This document shows positions 10,635 through 20,533 of a stretch of DNA of 64,000 nt, piece after piece; positions within the stretch are counted from its first letter, which is position 1; each line of letters starts with the position of its first letter. Below the pieces are notes generated by a model. It had not been told where the DNA came from and ran no database searches. It saw nothing but the letters and a program-made list of their open reading frames with translations. Source of the DNA: Enterobacter sp. 638 (lineage in GTDB: Bacteria; Pseudomonadota; Gammaproteobacteria; Enterobacterales; Enterobacteriaceae); contig NC_009436.1 of NCBI RefSeq assembly GCF_000016325.1, positions 2,728,001-2,792,000 on the forward strand, written 5' to 3'. The position numbers were made by a program, and so were the translations under genes.

Positions 10635-10823
10635 CTACTCAGCGAGCTCGACAAAGATCCCGTCGGAATGCCCCATCTCGTTAAAGAACCAGATTCCGAG
10701 CGGATAATCTTCCAGTGACACCAGGTACATCACGCCTTCACTAAATTGTTCGACTGCCAGCACTACGCCCGGACGGCGCGGTCCACCGTCTGTCTTTACG
10801 GTTACCCGATCGTTGACCTTCAT
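10635..10823 (-). CDS. dsrB: DsrB family protein
   Basis: 62 residues from the ATG at 10823, which has a strong Shine-Dalgarno (GGAGG) 5 bases upstream; a longer in-frame start is unsupported. The sequence [21 protein letters not shown] matches E. coli DsrB, a small protein of unknown biochemical role named for its closeness to dsrA. It forms a compact all-beta, KOW/SH3-like pattern by eye. It is convergent with rcsA and divergent from yodD. Confidence 0.95.
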   Translation of the reverse strand: MKVNDRVTVKTDGGPRRPGVVLAVEQFSEGVMYLVSLEDYPLGIWFFNEMGHSDGIFVELAE

Positions 10824-10951
10824 AAAATCCTCCTGTGGTTTTGAGCCAGTGTAGAACAATTCGCAACAACTGGCAGCGCCTGCCTGAATGATTGCCGCTT
10901 TTGTGGGCAGTCTATACTTAACGCTGAATCCGGTGAAATGAGGTATGCGTA

Positions 10952-11179
10952 ATGAAAACCGCGAAAGAGTACAGCGAGACCGCCAAACGAGAAGTGAACG
11001 TGGATGTCGATGCCCTGCTGGCCGCCATTAACGAGATCAGTGAAAGCGAAGTGCGTCGCACCGAAGATGACCCCACCCGCGTGGTCGTCAACGGACACGA
11101 CTACCACACCTACCGCGAACTGGCAGAGGCGTTCGAATTAGATATCCATGATTTTAGCGTGACGGAAGTGAATCGCTGA
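10952..11179 (+). CDS. yodD: YodD family peroxide/acid stress protein
   Basis: 75 residues, same length as E. coli YodD, beginning [20 protein letters not shown] and ending with the conserved [15 protein letters not shown]. In E. coli this small cytoplasmic protein is induced by peroxide and acid and by growth in urine; its mechanism is unknown. It is divergent from dsrB. The dsrA sRNA gene faces it from the other strand, with the two 3' ends only a few bases apart. Confidence 0.93.
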   Translation: MKTAKEYSETAKREVNVDVDALLAAINEISESEVRRTEDDPTRVVVNGHDYHTYRELAEAFELDIHDFSVTEVNR

Positions 11180-11183
11180 GACG

Positions 11184-11273
11184 AAAAAAATCCCGGCCAT
11201 GGGGATGACCGGGATGAACTTGCTTATGCAAGAAGCACTTGTAAATTCGTTACACCAGGAAATCTGATGTGGG
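11184..11273 (-). ncRNA. dsrA: DsrA small regulatory RNA
   Basis: The reverse complement of this stretch begins CCACATCAGATTTCCTGGTG and continues TAACGAATTT, matching the 5' region of E. coli DsrA that base-pairs with the rpoS leader and hns. A central stem (CTTCTTGCATAAGCAAG) and a terminal hairpin (AATCCCGG...CCGGGATT followed by TTTTTTT) complete the roughly 87-nt RNA. DsrA is an Hfq-dependent sRNA that activates rpoS translation at low temperature and represses hns. The rpoS-pairing segment is conserved, while the middle stem has diverged. Location between yodD and yedP matches E. coli. Confidence 0.93.
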
Positions 11274-11277
11274 ATTT

Positions 11278-11306
11278 ACCTTATCCCCAATTTTTTTGCA
11301 TGACAA
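11278..11306 (-). promoter_or_regulatory. dsrA promoter
   Basis: Read on the minus strand: -35 TTGTCA (11306-11301), 17-base spacer, -10 TAAGGT (11283-11278), with the expected DsrA 5' end about 6 bases downstream. The spacing and placement fit the known temperature-responsive dsrA promoter of E. coli. Confidence 0.75.
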
Positions 11307-11484
11307 GGATATATTCTGGTCATAAATACTTTGTTCTATGACCCCTCGTTTTGGTTATAAATCCCCAGCGCTCGCTACCAAAGGGTTGTTGGGATCGTTA
11401 CCATTATCGTGCGCGTAACCGCACGATTTGTTTTGGGATTTATCTTAGATCTGTTCTGAAAACAACGGTTAATCAGGAGACGCC

Positions 11485-12312
11485 ATGTCTTTACTCAAGG
11501 AGACGCTTTTAGTCTTTACCGATCTGGATGGAACGCTGCTGGATATCCATACCTACGACTGGCGTCCCGCCTCTGCGTGGCTGGATAAACTGCAGGATCA
11601 CCAGATCCCCGTCATTCTGTGCAGCAGCAAAACGGCCGCTGAAACGCTTGAGATCCAGCAGGATTTGGGGCTCGAAGGATTGCCATTTATTGCCGAGAAC
11701 GGTGCGGTTATCCAGTTGGATGTGCGTTGGGATGACCATCCCGATGCGCCGAGGCTGATCAATGGCACGCCGCACAGCGAAATTTGCGATGTCATCAACC
11801 CCCTTCGCGCGCGCGACGGCTATAAATTCACGACGTTTGATGATGTGGATGAACGGGTTATCGGCGAGTGGACCGGGCTAAATCGCGAAAGATCGGCCCT
11901 GGCGCGACTGCATGAGGCGTCGGTAACCCTTATCTGGCGGGACAGCGATGAACAGATGACGAAGTTTGAGGCTGAGCTGGCCCAGATGGGATTCAAATTC
12001 ATTCAGGGCGCGCGGTTCTGGCACATTCTGGATGCGCGCGGCGGGAAAGATCAGGCGGTCAACTGGTTAATTGACGAATACCGCAAGCGCGAGGGGTTTG
12101 TGCCGACCACCATCGGCCTTGGCGACGGACCAAACGACGCCCCGCTGCTTGATAATGTCGATTACGCCGTGGTGGTCAAAAGCATCAATCGACTCGGGAT
12201 CCGGCTCCAGGAGGATATCCCCGAACGCGTATACCACACTCAGCAGGCGGGGCCTGAGGGCTGGCGAGAAGGGCTGGATCACTTTTTATCCGGGCCGCGA
12301 CACACCACCTGA
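11485..12312 (+). CDS. yedP: HAD-family mannosyl-3-phosphoglycerate phosphatase-related protein YedP
   Basis: 275 residues. The N-terminal motif [10 protein letters not shown] carries the nucleophile and acid Asp of HAD phosphatases; motif II lies in [10 protein letters not shown], and the C-terminal metal-binding motif is [12 protein letters not shown]. The protein belongs to the Cof-type subgroup annotated as mannosyl-3-phosphoglycerate phosphatase, but its physiological substrate in enteric bacteria is not established. A Shine-Dalgarno (CAGGAG) precedes the start. Its 3' end overlaps the end of dgcQ by 34 bases, tail to tail. Confidence 0.9.
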   Translation: MSLLKETLLVFTDLDGTLLDIHTYDWRPASAWLDKLQDHQIPVILCSSKTAAETLEIQQDLGLEGLPFIAENGAVIQLDVRWDDHPDAPRLINGTPHSEICDVINPLRARDGYKFTTFDDVDERVIGEWTGLNRERSALARLHEASVTLIWRDSDEQMTKFEAELAQMGFKFIQGARFWHILDARGGKDQAVNWLIDEYRKREGFVPTTIGLGDGPNDAPLLDNVDYAVVVKSINRLGIRLQEDIPERVYHTQQAGPEGWREGLDHFLSGPRHTT

Positions 12313-13973
12313 TTTCTGCCCTGCTGTTTCGCCAGATAAAGACGCGCATCGGCAATGGACTGCAATTGCTCAAAATCGAAATTGGCGTTCTCTTCCGTGC
12401 TGCTGACGCCAAGCGAGGCGCTGACCCGCGCCGTGGTGCTCTTCTTCACCAGTATCTCTTTTCGGTTAATAGACACCCGAATGCGCTCCGCCACACCGGC
12501 CGCCTGCTCCGCTGTCGCGCCCGGCAGCACTACGCAAAACTCCTCACCGCCGACTCGGCCCGCCACATCGCTACTTCGTAGCGCGTGCGTAATCAGCCGG
12601 GCCGTGTGGGACAGCACTTTGTCACCCGCCTGATGACCGAAGCGATCGTTAATGCTTTTGAAATGGTCGAGATCGAGCTGAATGACGGAGAACGGCAGTT
12701 GCTGCTGGCGGCACTCCTCGGCCAGCGCCTGTGCCCGGTCAAAGAGCGCACGACGGTTGTTGAGTCGGGTCAATGGATCGTGCCAGGCCTGCCACTGCAA
12801 TGAATTTTGCAGCGTAAACATGTTGCTCACCATCCGACGGATCACCAGCCACGAAATCAGCAGCGTCGCGGTAAAGAGCGCCCATAACGACGCCAGGGCA
12901 ATACTGATACTGCCAAATTCCCCCCGCACGCCGTCTTTGAGGGAGTGGACTCGCAGCACCACACCATCAAAATGTTCCAGGCGTTCCCAACTGATAAACC
13001 GCGTGCTTAACCGCAGGCCACCTTGTGTATCGTTTTCCACCGCCTGCGCGATTTGGGCGATCTCTTGCGCATCAAAGTGAATGACGCTGTCGGCGTTTTC
13101 TTCAGAGGTCGCAATCAAATTGAGACGATTGTCATACAGCTGGTATTCACCGTCTTTGCGCTGATCAACGGCGTCCATCAGCAACTGAGTCATGGTCGGA
13201 AGCGTGAAATCCATCGCCAGCACACCGTACCAGTAGTTGTCCTGATACACCGGCACGCTGGCGGTGATCAGGCGTTCATTCTGTGATGCGGAAGCGGGAG
13301 CCATAAACCAGCGCACCGCGCGGGCGCGATTGTCGCGGTCAGTCTGGTGAGTAAACCACGGGCGAGTCACCAGAGTGTAGTAACGAGAAACGATGGAGTT
13401 GTTGAGCGCGGCGGGTTCCGTCGACACAAAAAAGCCCGCACGCGAGACGTAGGTGATGCGCTTTTCTTTATTATTGGCGCGCGAGACGGCAAGGCGCAGC
13501 AAATAGCCCACTTCCAGCGCCGCAGAGAGTTCCCCGCCGAGACGTTGGTCATCGCGTGTCAGAAGTGTGGTCCGCTCAACCATGCCATCTGACACGCCGT
13601 TTATCGGCAACGCTCGCCGCTGCTCCACATCCAGCTGCCAGAAGGGTTTAGTGCGTAAATGGTTAAAACTCAGGACGGCATCGTGCAAGACGCGCAGCCC
13701 AAGTGGTGTTTGCAGTGCGTCACCCATGCTCTGTCGGAAAAAGAGCAGTTTATTGACACTGTACTGAAGCTGCCGGTCCAGCGAGTTGGCCACGTTTTGC
13801 AGATGGTTTTGCTGGCTTGAGATGTACGCGTCTTCCAGCACGACGACTTCTCGCCATGTCAGAATCGTGGAAACAATGAGGACAACCAGAAAACATACGT
13901 TAACGATTTGCCCAGGATGGTGACGTAACCGTTCCAGCAGATTTTTCTTGATGACAAAGGTATCGCGCTGCAC
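12279..13973 (-). CDS. dgcQ: Diguanylate cyclase DgcQ (YedQ)
   Basis: 564 residues, identical in length to E. coli YedQ. It makes the second messenger c-di-GMP from two GTP. Layout: transmembrane helix at about 22-43, a periplasmic CHASE7-type sensor region to about 350, a second helix at about 355-378, and a cytoplasmic GGDEF domain at about 395-560 with an intact active site GGEEF (475-479). An inhibitory I-site RSSD (466-469) stands five residues before it. In E. coli and Salmonella it promotes cellulose synthesis. Its start is followed upstream by the yodC terminator. Confidence 0.95.
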   Translation of the reverse strand: MQRDTFVIKKNLLERLRHHPGQIVNVCFLVVLIVSTILTWREVVVLEDAYISSQQNHLQNVANSLDRQLQYSVNKLLFFRQSMGDALQTPLGLRVLHDAVLSFNHLRTKPFWQLDVEQRRALPINGVSDGMVERTTLLTRDDQRLGGELSAALEVGYLLRLAVSRANNKEKRITYVSRAGFFVSTEPAALNNSIVSRYYTLVTRPWFTHQTDRDNRARAVRWFMAPASASQNERLITASVPVYQDNYWYGVLAMDFTLPTMTQLLMDAVDQRKDGEYQLYDNRLNLIATSEENADSVIHFDAQEIAQIAQAVENDTQGGLRLSTRFISWERLEHFDGVVLRVHSLKDGVRGEFGSISIALASLWALFTATLLISWLVIRRMVSNMFTLQNSLQWQAWHDPLTRLNNRRALFDRAQALAEECRQQQLPFSVIQLDLDHFKSINDRFGHQAGDKVLSHTARLITHALRSSDVAGRVGGEEFCVVLPGATAEQAAGVAERIRVSINRKEILVKKSTTARVSASLGVSSTEENANFDFEQLQSIADARLYLAKQQGRNQVVCRGPDKK

Positions 13974-14065
13974 ACAAACTCCCTGCTCACATCTTCACTG
14001 TACGCATCATACCTAAGCCCGACGGTCCGATACATTGAGACACGCATCGCCTGAAGCGATAGTCA

Positions 14066-14092
14066 ACAAAAAGCCCGGACATGCCGGGCTTT
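14066..14092 (-). terminator. Rho-independent terminator of yodC
   Basis: On the minus strand the stem AAAGCCCGG / CCGGGCTTT with a 5-base loop is followed by TTGTTG, directly downstream of the yodC stop. It is also a modest terminator-like structure read on the plus strand. Confidence 0.6.
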
Positions 14093-14098
14093 ACGTGA

Positions 14099-14281
14099 TT
14101 AAGCCGTATCGCGTCGCTGCGGTTTGTCACCCGGCTGTAGCTCCTCTTCACGAAAAGCTTCTCGCTTGATGCCGAAACCGTCATGCCACCGGCATTCCAC
14201 CATGCCACTGGAATATCCCGTGACAATCATACGTGGGCCGCCATTTTTAGGCTTAACTTCATCACTGACCACAAAGACCAT
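14099..14281 (-). CDS. yodC: YodC family protein (DUF2158)
   Basis: 60 residues with a strong Shine-Dalgarno (GGAGG) before the ATG at 14281. The pattern GDEVxLKSGGPxMTV-like (here SDEVKPKNGGPRMIVTGYSS, then VECRWHDG) is the hallmark of the DUF2158 family. No function is established. It lies between dgcQ and yedI as in E. coli. Confidence 0.9.
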   Translation of the reverse strand: MVFVVSDEVKPKNGGPRMIVTGYSSGMVECRWHDGFGIKREAFREEELQPGDKPQRRDTA

Positions 14282-14359
14282 AACCGCCTCCAGTATCAGG
14301 GTGAAACTGTTTCAATCTAGACGAGGAATGGCCCTTTTTCCATAGCGCGCGTAGAACAT

Positions 14360-15271
14360 TTAGTGCGAAACACCGCGCAGTTTGGCGATACCTTTCACGC
14401 CCGCGATGACGATGGCCCCAATGATAAAGCCAATCACCAGATTGACGATCATCGGTAAAATGGCCGCCACCACGCTCCCCTGCCCCTGAGCGAAATGTTC
14501 AATGGCGTGATGCAGCGGCGCAATGCCATGAACCACAATCCCGCCACCCACCAGGAACATCGCCAGCGTGCCGATCACCGACAAACTTTTCATCAGCCAT
14601 GGCGCCAGTACCAGCAACCCTTTACCGACGACTCTCGCCACGGCATTAGATTTATCCACCAGCCAGTAGCCCATGTCATCGAGCTTCACGATCACCCCGA
14701 CAAGGCCATAAACGCCGATCGTCACGGCAATCGCGATACCGGAGAGCACCAGCACCTGATTCAGCAGCGGGGCTTCTGACACAATCCCCAGAGTGATGGC
14801 GACGATTTCAGCCGACAGAATAAAATCGGTCCGAATCGCGCCTTTAACCTTATCGCGCTCAAAAGCCAGCGGGTCCTTCGCGGCAAGCGCTTCCAGACGC
14901 TGCTGGCGAGCCTGCGGCGTCTCTTCATCCTTGCGCGAGGCAAACGAGTGCAACACCTTCTCGACGCCCTCATAGCAGAGGAACGCACCGCCTATCATCA
15001 ACAGCGGCGTAATGGCCCACGGGATAAACGCGCTGATCAGCAGCGCCAGCGGCACCAGAATCACCTTATTGAGAAATGACCCTTTTGCCACGCTCCACAC
15101 CACTGGCAGCTCGCGGTTGGCGCGAACGCCAGACACTTGCTGAGCGTTAAGCGATAAGTCGTCGCCCAATACACCGGCCGTCTTTTTCGCGGCCAGTTTT
15201 CCCATCAGCGATATGTCGTCCAGCAACGTGGCAATATCATCCAATAATGTTAATAAGCTACTTCCTGCCAA
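14360..15271 (-). CDS. yedI: YedI family inner membrane protein (DUF808)
   Basis: 303 residues, normal for the family, starting [19 protein letters not shown]. Several hydrophobic segments (about [55 protein letters not shown]) indicate a polytopic inner-membrane protein. A cytoplasmic charged loop lies in the middle ([19 protein letters not shown]). The molecular function of DUF808 proteins is unknown. It is divergent from yedA across a 177-base intergenic region with no obvious conserved site. Confidence 0.92.
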   Translation of the reverse strand: MAGSSLLTLLDDIATLLDDISLMGKLAAKKTAGVLGDDLSLNAQQVSGVRANRELPVVWSVAKGSFLNKVILVPLALLISAFIPWAITPLLMIGGAFLCYEGVEKVLHSFASRKDEETPQARQQRLEALAAKDPLAFERDKVKGAIRTDFILSAEIVAITLGIVSEAPLLNQVLVLSGIAIAVTIGVYGLVGVIVKLDDMGYWLVDKSNAVARVVGKGLLVLAPWLMKSLSVIGTLAMFLVGGGIVVHGIAPLHHAIEHFAQGQGSVVAAILPMIVNLVIGFIIGAIVIAGVKGIAKLRGVSH

Positions 15272-15448
15272 AATCTGATCCTTCTTATTTTGATAATTAA
15301 GTGAATAGTATGGAGCAAAAATACGAACCTCGAAACCCGCACCTTAAGTCAACAAATAATTCACATCATTGATACAACTAAAGCGCTCGCCAGCCCGATA
15401 GTTTTGACGTTTACTATGAGCGACCTTTTTAATTCGCCGTGAGGGACT

Positions 15449-16363
15449 ATGCGTTTCAGGCAACTATTACCGCTTATTGGAGCACTTTTCTCGCTCTATA
15501 TCATTTGGGGTTCCACCTATTTTGTCATTCGTGTCGGCGTGGAAAGCTGGCCCCCGCTGATGATGGCAGGCATCCGCTTTTTATCAGCCGGTGTGTTGCT
15601 GCTGGCCTTCTTACTGCTGCGCGGTCATCAACTTCCCCCGCTGCGTCCGATGATAAACGCGGCGCTGATCGGCCTGCTGCTGTTGGCTGTGGGCAATGGT
15701 TTTGTTACGGTGGCTGAACATCAGAACGTGCCGTCGGGCATCGCAGCCGTGGTCGTCGCAACGGTTCCCCTGTTTACGCTGTGCTTTAGCCGTTTGTTTG
15801 GCATTCGCACCCGCAAGCTGGAGTGGATGGGCATTGGCATTGGTCTGGCGGGAATTATTTTGCTCAACAGCGGCGGCAATCTGAGCGGTAATCCGTGGGG
15901 CGCGCTGTTGATCCTGATGGGGTCCCTGAGCTGGGCGTTTGGTTCCGTGCTGGGGTCACGCATCGAATTACCTTCCGGGATGATGGCGGGCGCGATTGAG
16001 ATGCTGGCCGCCGGAATCGTGCTGTTAATCGCCTCCACGATCACCGGCGAAAAGCTCACGGCCATGCCGGGTCTTTCTGGTTTTCTGGCGGTGGGTTATC
16101 TGGCGATTTTCGGCTCGATTATCGCCATTAACTCTTATATGTTCCTGATCCGTAACGTCAGTCCAGCCGTCGCCACCAGCTACGCGTACGTTAACCCGGT
16201 GGTGGCCGTGCTGTTAGGGACATCGTTTGCAGGCGAGACCCTGTCATCCGTCGAGTGGTTAGCGCTGGGCGTGATTATCATGGCGGTGGTGCTGGTCACG
16301 CTCGGGAAATATCTTTTCCCGGCGAAACCCATTGTTACGCCGTGTGAGGCGGAAAAACCGTAA
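15449..16363 (+). CDS. yedA: EamA/DMT-family drug/metabolite exporter YedA
   Basis: 304 residues with ten hydrophobic segments in two EamA repeats (first repeat starting ALFSLYIIWGSTYFVIRVGVE, second starting WGALLILMGSLSWAFGSVLG). DMT-family proteins export small metabolites or drugs by proton antiport; the E. coli homologue YedA has no firmly established natural substrate. The GTGAGGGACT before the ATG gives a good ribosome site. Its 3' end overlaps the end of vsr by 29 bases on the other strand. Confidence 0.93.
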   Translation: MRFRQLLPLIGALFSLYIIWGSTYFVIRVGVESWPPLMMAGIRFLSAGVLLLAFLLLRGHQLPPLRPMINAALIGLLLLAVGNGFVTVAEHQNVPSGIAAVVVATVPLFTLCFSRLFGIRTRKLEWMGIGIGLAGIILLNSGGNLSGNPWGALLILMGSLSWAFGSVLGSRIELPSGMMAGAIEMLAAGIVLLIASTITGEKLTAMPGLSGFLAVGYLAIFGSIIAINSYMFLIRNVSPAVATSYAYVNPVVAVLLGTSFAGETLSSVEWLALGVIIMAVVLVTLGKYLFPAKPIVTPCEAEKP

Positions 16364-16826
16364 GCAGATGAATTCCTGAGGTATCGATCTGCGCGGTCTG
16401 GCCACCGCCGCAGATCCACTCTTCCAGGCGCTCCGTCAGGGCAGCGTCATCAAGCTTTAGCCTGCCACGCAACGCGCACTCCCAGACAATAAGCACTCGC
16501 CATCCCTGCGCCAGTAAAATGGCGGAATCGCGTTTATCACGCTCGACGTTTTTACCGATTTTCGCCAGCCAGAACTCGGTACGCGTGGCGGGCACTTTGA
16601 ACAAATAACAGTCATGATGGTGCCAGAAACAGCCGTGGGTGAAGATGATGCACTGATAGCGGTCGAGCACGAAATCAGGCCGTCCCGCCAGCGCAGCATC
16701 CTGAACGCGAAACTCAAAACCCGCTTGCGTTAACAGGCCTGAAAGCCGTTTTTCAATTGCAGTATCACGCGTGCCGATAGCACGCATGTTTTTGCTGCGC
16801 GTCGCCTTACTGTGCACATCCGTCAT
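16335..16826 (-). CDS. vsr: Very-short-patch mismatch repair endonuclease Vsr
   Basis: 163 residues from the ATG at 16826 ([19 protein letters not shown]). A longer in-frame reading would extend deep into dcm. Vsr nicks 5' to T in T:G mismatches created by deamination of 5-methylcytosine at CCWGG sites, so it guards against mutation by Dcm. Active-site residues D51 (GRPDFVLD), H64 (FTHGCFW) and H69 are all present. It overlaps dcm by 20 bases in another frame, the same dcm-vsr arrangement as in E. coli, which limits vsr expression through coupling. Confidence 0.96.
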   Translation of the reverse strand: MTDVHSKATRSKNMRAIGTRDTAIEKRLSGLLTQAGFEFRVQDAALAGRPDFVLDRYQCIIFTHGCFWHHHDCYLFKVPATRTEFWLAKIGKNVERDKRDSAILLAQGWRVLIVWECALRGRLKLDDAALTERLEEWICGGGQTAQIDTSGIHLLTVFPPHTA

Positions 16827-18240
16827 TGACGGCTTTACCCTGGCGCAATTTGACAGCCTGTTTAATTCGCGATTCCAGCAGTTTTGCCACCGCCGCAAAC
16901 GCCGGAACGACCACGGAATTGCCAAACTGTCGATAGGCCTGGGTATCAGAAACCGGAATGCGGAAACTGTGCCCCTGAGGCGACTCGAATCCCATCAGAC
17001 GCGCGCACTCACGCGGCGTCAGCCGACGCGGACGATGGCGCTGGTTCTGCGGATCGTCAAAATTGATCTCGCCAAGAGCTTTATCCCAACCGCGGTCAAT
17101 GAGGATCTCAGCGCCATCTTTGTAATAGCGCGCCGACAACGTGCGGGTGACACTGTGCGGATTGCGCGGGTCCACCATCCCAAAACCAAAACCGTTGCCC
17201 TTCGCCTGATGCTTTTTGGCATAGCGATAGAGATATTTCCACAGCACGGGGGTCAGGATAAATTTGGCATCGAATGCGGGCTCCAGCAGTTCAGCAACGG
17301 ACGGACGATGCGCCGGATACAGCGAAGGAATATCCCGCAGGGTAAAATCACCTTTCAGGTTTAAATCGCGGCGAAACCCGACCAACACAATGCGCTCACG
17401 GTGCTGAGGCAAGAAATGTTTGCCATCAATAATTTTGGGATCGTTCGCGCCCATATCCTGGGCATCGGCCACGTCGTAGCCGAGTTCATCGAGCGTTTGC
17501 ATGATAATGCGGAAGGTTTTCCCGCCGTCGTGACTTTTTAAGTTTTTGACGTTTTCGAGGACAAAAATAGGCGGGCGACGTGCGTCGATAATGCGCACCA
17601 CGTCAAAAAACAGCGTGCCTTGCGTATCGCAGGCAAAGCCATGAGCACGTCCGAGGGCGTTCTTTTTGGACACGCCCGCCAGCGAAAACGGCTGACACGG
17701 GAAGCCCGCCAGCAGAACATCATGCGCCGGAATGGTGCGTCGGATATGGTCAGCCGCTTCAGCATCCGTAACGCCACTTTTATGGCTTAACGTGACATCG
17801 CGAATATCTTCATTGAACTGGTGTGTGTGCGGATCGCAGTACCAGTTTGCTTTATAGGTACGCACCGCGTGTTTATTCCATTCGCTGGTAAAGACGCACT
17901 GTCCGCCAATGGCCTCAAAACCATGGCGTATGCCACCGATACCCGCAAACAGATCGACGAAGCGGAAAGCATAATTTGGATGGATAGCCGGTGGGCGCGG
18001 GAGCAGATTGTGCAGGAGGGTAAACTCCCCCTCGCTCAGCCGATGGCCGGCCCGCTCGCTGGAAACCAGCCGCTTAAGGATTGCCGGGCTCCAGTGGCTT
18101 TCGCCTTGCGCATTCAGTTGATTGACCAGCGTTTTGGCGTCATAGATGGTCAGCAGTTTGCACAGTAAATCCTGCACCGCTGCCGTTGATTTCTCTGCCA
18201 GCATGAGTGCGGGCTCAGTCACTGATAGTTTTTCCTGCAT
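16807..18240 (-). CDS. dcm: DNA (cytosine-5-)-methyltransferase Dcm
   Basis: 477 residues (E. coli Dcm 472). It methylates the inner C of CCWGG from S-adenosylmethionine. C5-methylase motifs: motif [14 protein letters not shown] (98-103 core), motif IV with the nucleophile Cys182 in [11 protein letters not shown], motif [10 protein letters not shown], motif [13 protein letters not shown], and motifs [17 protein letters not shown] and QFGNSVVVP. The roughly 85-residue N-terminal extension is typical of Dcm and EcoRII-type enzymes. No restriction gene lies nearby, so it is the orphan housekeeping methylase paired with vsr. Confidence 0.97.
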   Translation of the reverse strand: MQEKLSVTEPALMLAEKSTAAVQDLLCKLLTIYDAKTLVNQLNAQGESHWSPAILKRLVSSERAGHRLSEGEFTLLHNLLPRPPAIHPNYAFRFVDLFAGIGGIRHGFEAIGGQCVFTSEWNKHAVRTYKANWYCDPHTHQFNEDIRDVTLSHKSGVTDAEAADHIRRTIPAHDVLLAGFPCQPFSLAGVSKKNALGRAHGFACDTQGTLFFDVVRIIDARRPPIFVLENVKNLKSHDGGKTFRIIMQTLDELGYDVADAQDMGANDPKIIDGKHFLPQHRERIVLVGFRRDLNLKGDFTLRDIPSLYPAHRPSVAELLEPAFDAKFILTPVLWKYLYRYAKKHQAKGNGFGFGMVDPRNPHSVTRTLSARYYKDGAEILIDRGWDKALGEINFDDPQNQRHRPRRLTPRECARLMGFESPQGHSFRIPVSDTQAYRQFGNSVVVPAFAAVAKLLESRIKQAVKLRQGKAVNDGCAQ

Positions 18241-18283
18241 ACCTTCAACCGGACGAAAAAGACTGGAAACAGATTACCATAGT

Positions 18284-18985
18284 TCAGCGTGACAGACTGC
18301 GCTGGAATCGGCTCAACACCTGAGAATCGATGCCAAGACAGTCGCCCTGCAATTCTGCGCTCAATTTCGCCATAAAGTGCGCCAGGAAATCGGCATTATG
18401 ACGCGCAAGTTCGCGCCCCATTTCGGTTTGCATGGTATCAGGCAGACGTAAAAGTTTGGTCTGAAAATGGTCAAGCGCAAAGGTTTTATCATTCAATTCA
18501 CGTGACTCAGCAAAGGGATCATTGGCATCGAACAGGGCGACACCCAGCGCGCCTGACACTGCAAAGACGCGAGCCAACCCAATAGCGCCGAGGGCCTCTA
18601 ACCTGTCGGCATCCTGCACAATTTTCGCCTCAAGAGTTTGCGGCGCAATGCCCGCGCTAAAACTGTGCGCTTCGATGGCGTGTTGTACGGCAAGGATAAT
18701 TGCCTGAGGAAAATCGGGGAAGTCGTCGTGCAGAATTTGACCGGTTTTGTGCGCCGCTAGCCGCGAGGATTGGCCGCGCTCAGGGTGATTTTTTGGCAGG
18801 CTGACAATATCATGGAAATAACATGCCGTAAGAATGACCAGCGGGTCGACGGATTGTCCGGTCATCATTCGCTGCGCCGTCATCCACACGCGGCGAAAAT
18901 GCGACATGTCATGGGCGGTATCATCCGTGTCATGATTTTCTGTTAGCCAGTTTTCGAAGCGTTGCTGCCACTGGGTAAGCGCCAT
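18284..18985 (-). CDS. yedJ: HD-domain phosphohydrolase YedJ
   Basis: 233 residues from the ATG at 18985, preceded by AAAGGAGGGATT; a longer reading is possible but lacks this ribosome site. The HD signature is intact: H in [15 protein letters not shown] in [10 protein letters not shown], a further His in IEAHSF and D in [15 protein letters not shown] proteins of this group are metal-dependent phosphohydrolases; YedJ has no firmly known substrate. It lies next to dcm as in E. coli. Confidence 0.93.
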   Translation of the reverse strand: MALTQWQQRFENWLTENHDTDDTAHDMSHFRRVWMTAQRMMTGQSVDPLVILTACYFHDIVSLPKNHPERGQSSRLAAHKTGQILHDDFPDFPQAIILAVQHAIEAHSFSAGIAPQTLEAKIVQDADRLEALGAIGLARVFAVSGALGVALFDANDPFAESRELNDKTFALDHFQTKLLRLPDTMQTEMGRELARHNADFLAHFMAKLSAELQGDCLGIDSQVLSRFQRSLSR

Positions 18986-19354
18986 AATCCCTCCTTTATC
19001 AAAACGCCCACCATAGCAACTTTCTGTCGCCCTGGCACTTGGGGGGGTTCCCATAGATTCACGATAAATCACTGTGCGTTTACTTATCTTAGGTATTGCA
19101 TTTCAGAATTTACGTATGGGAATTCATTACAAATATAAAATTGGCCATAATAAACCTATAAAAATTCAATATATTAAAACCTTTAAAATTCACCCATAAA
19201 ATACCAAAATCGACAGAAACATTTAGAATTAAATGACATTATTTAATTACATTTATTATTGAAACTTAATTTCATGTTTCGAATAGTATCGCCGATGTAA
19301 TTGCGGAGGGTGATTACGTATATTCACATGAGTGATATTAAAAAGGAATATATA
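18986..19354. other. AT-rich control region upstream of the OmpS1-like porin
   Basis: About 370 bases without a convincing gene. From about 19080 on the sequence is strongly AT-rich with runs such as ATAATAAACCTATAAAAATT. Salmonella ompS1 at the equivalent locus is silenced by H-NS and activated by OmpR and LeuO; base composition here fits an H-NS target, but no individual OmpR or LeuO site could be assigned by eye. Confidence 0.4.
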
Positions 19355-20476
19355 ATGAAAAGAAAAGCATTGGCTATTTTGGTGCCTGTTTTACTGGTCA
19401 CAGGTGCGGCGAACGCGGCAGAAATTTATAACAAGAATGGCAATAAATTAGATCTTTACGGCAAAGTGGATGGTCTTCACTACTTCTCTGAGGATACTGG
19501 CGCGGATGGCGATCAGTCCTATGCACGTCTGGGCTTTAAAGGCGAAACGCAGATCAATGAGCTGCTGACGGGTTACGGTCAGTGGGAATACAACCTCCAG
19601 GCCAATAATACCGAGAGTTCAACCAACCAGTCCTGGACGCGCCTGGCCTTCGCAGGTCTGAAGTTTGGTGATTATGGTTCATTCGATTACGGTCGTAACT
19701 ACGGCGTGCTGTACGATGTTGAAGGCTGGACAGATATGCTGCCAGAGTTCGGCGGCGACACCTACAGTAAAGCAGATAACTTTATGACCAACCGCGCCAA
19801 CGGCGTGGCGACTTACCGCAGCACGGATCTTTACGGTCTGGTGGAAGGCCTGAACTTCGCGCTGCAGTACCAGGGTAATAACGAAAGCGCTGGTAATGGC
19901 AACGAAGGCACCAATAATGGCAACGGTCGCGATGTGCGTCATGAAAACGGTGACGGCTTCGGTATTTCTTCAACCTACGATATCGGCATGGGCTTTAGCG
20001 CCGGTGCAGCGTTCGCCTCGTCTGACCGTACAACCGATCAGGTGAATTCCACCACGGCAGCAGGCGGTGAACAAGCAGAAGCCTGGACGGCAGGGATTAA
20101 ATATGACGACAACAATATCTATCTGGCGGCCATGTATTCTCAGACCCGTAATATGACGCCGTATGGCAATAAAAATTACGCAGTCGCGAATAAAACTAAA
20201 AACTTTGAAGGCACCGCGCAATACCAGTTTGATTTTGGCCTGCGTCCGGCATTGTCTATCCTGATCTCTAAAGGTCAGGATCTGAATACCGCCTTCGGCA
20301 GTGAAAAAGATCTCGTTAAATATGCTGATATTGGCGCAAGCTATTATTTCAACAAAAATATGTCCATTTATGCAGATTATAAAATTAACCTGCTGGATGA
20401 AGACGATATGTTCTATCATGTGAATGGCATCAGCACTGATGACATCACCGCAGTAGGCATGGTTTATCAGTTCTAA
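19355..20476 (+). CDS. ompS1: OmpC/OmpF-family general porin, OmpS1/YedS-like
   Basis: 373 residues from the ATG at 19355, which has AAGGAATAT upstream. The signal peptide ([21 protein letters not shown]) cleaves before [20 protein letters not shown], the canonical mature start. It forms a 16-stranded trimeric beta-barrel for small hydrophilic solutes: the loop 3 constriction has the PEFGGD motif, and the C-terminus ends in aromatic Phe (AVGMVYQF). Position next to yedJ matches Salmonella ompS1 and the E. coli yedS pseudogene locus, and here the gene is intact. Loop-region Asn/Gly repeats ([18 protein letters not shown]) also resemble OmpS1. A terminator follows. Confidence 0.92.
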   Translation: MKRKALAILVPVLLVTGAANAAEIYNKNGNKLDLYGKVDGLHYFSEDTGADGDQSYARLGFKGETQINELLTGYGQWEYNLQANNTESSTNQSWTRLAFAGLKFGDYGSFDYGRNYGVLYDVEGWTDMLPEFGGDTYSKADNFMTNRANGVATYRSTDLYGLVEGLNFALQYQGNNESAGNGNEGTNNGNGRDVRHENGDGFGISSTYDIGMGFSAGAAFASSDRTTDQVNSTTAAGGEQAEAWTAGIKYDDNNIYLAAMYSQTRNMTPYGNKNYAVANKTKNFEGTAQYQFDFGLRPALSILISKGQDLNTAFGSEKDLVKYADIGASYYFNKNMSIYADYKINLLDEDDMFYHVNGISTDDITAVGMVYQF

Positions 20477-20490
20477 TCGTTATCGATTTT

Positions 20491-20517
20491 AAAGGCCGCT
20501 ATTGCGGCCTTTTTTAT
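20491..20517 (+). terminator. Rho-independent terminator of the porin gene
   Basis: AAAGGCCGC ATT GCGGCCTTTTTT-type hairpin 14 bases after the porin stop, with a T run. Confidence 0.85.
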
Positions 20518-20533
20518 TAGCAGCAAAGGAATA

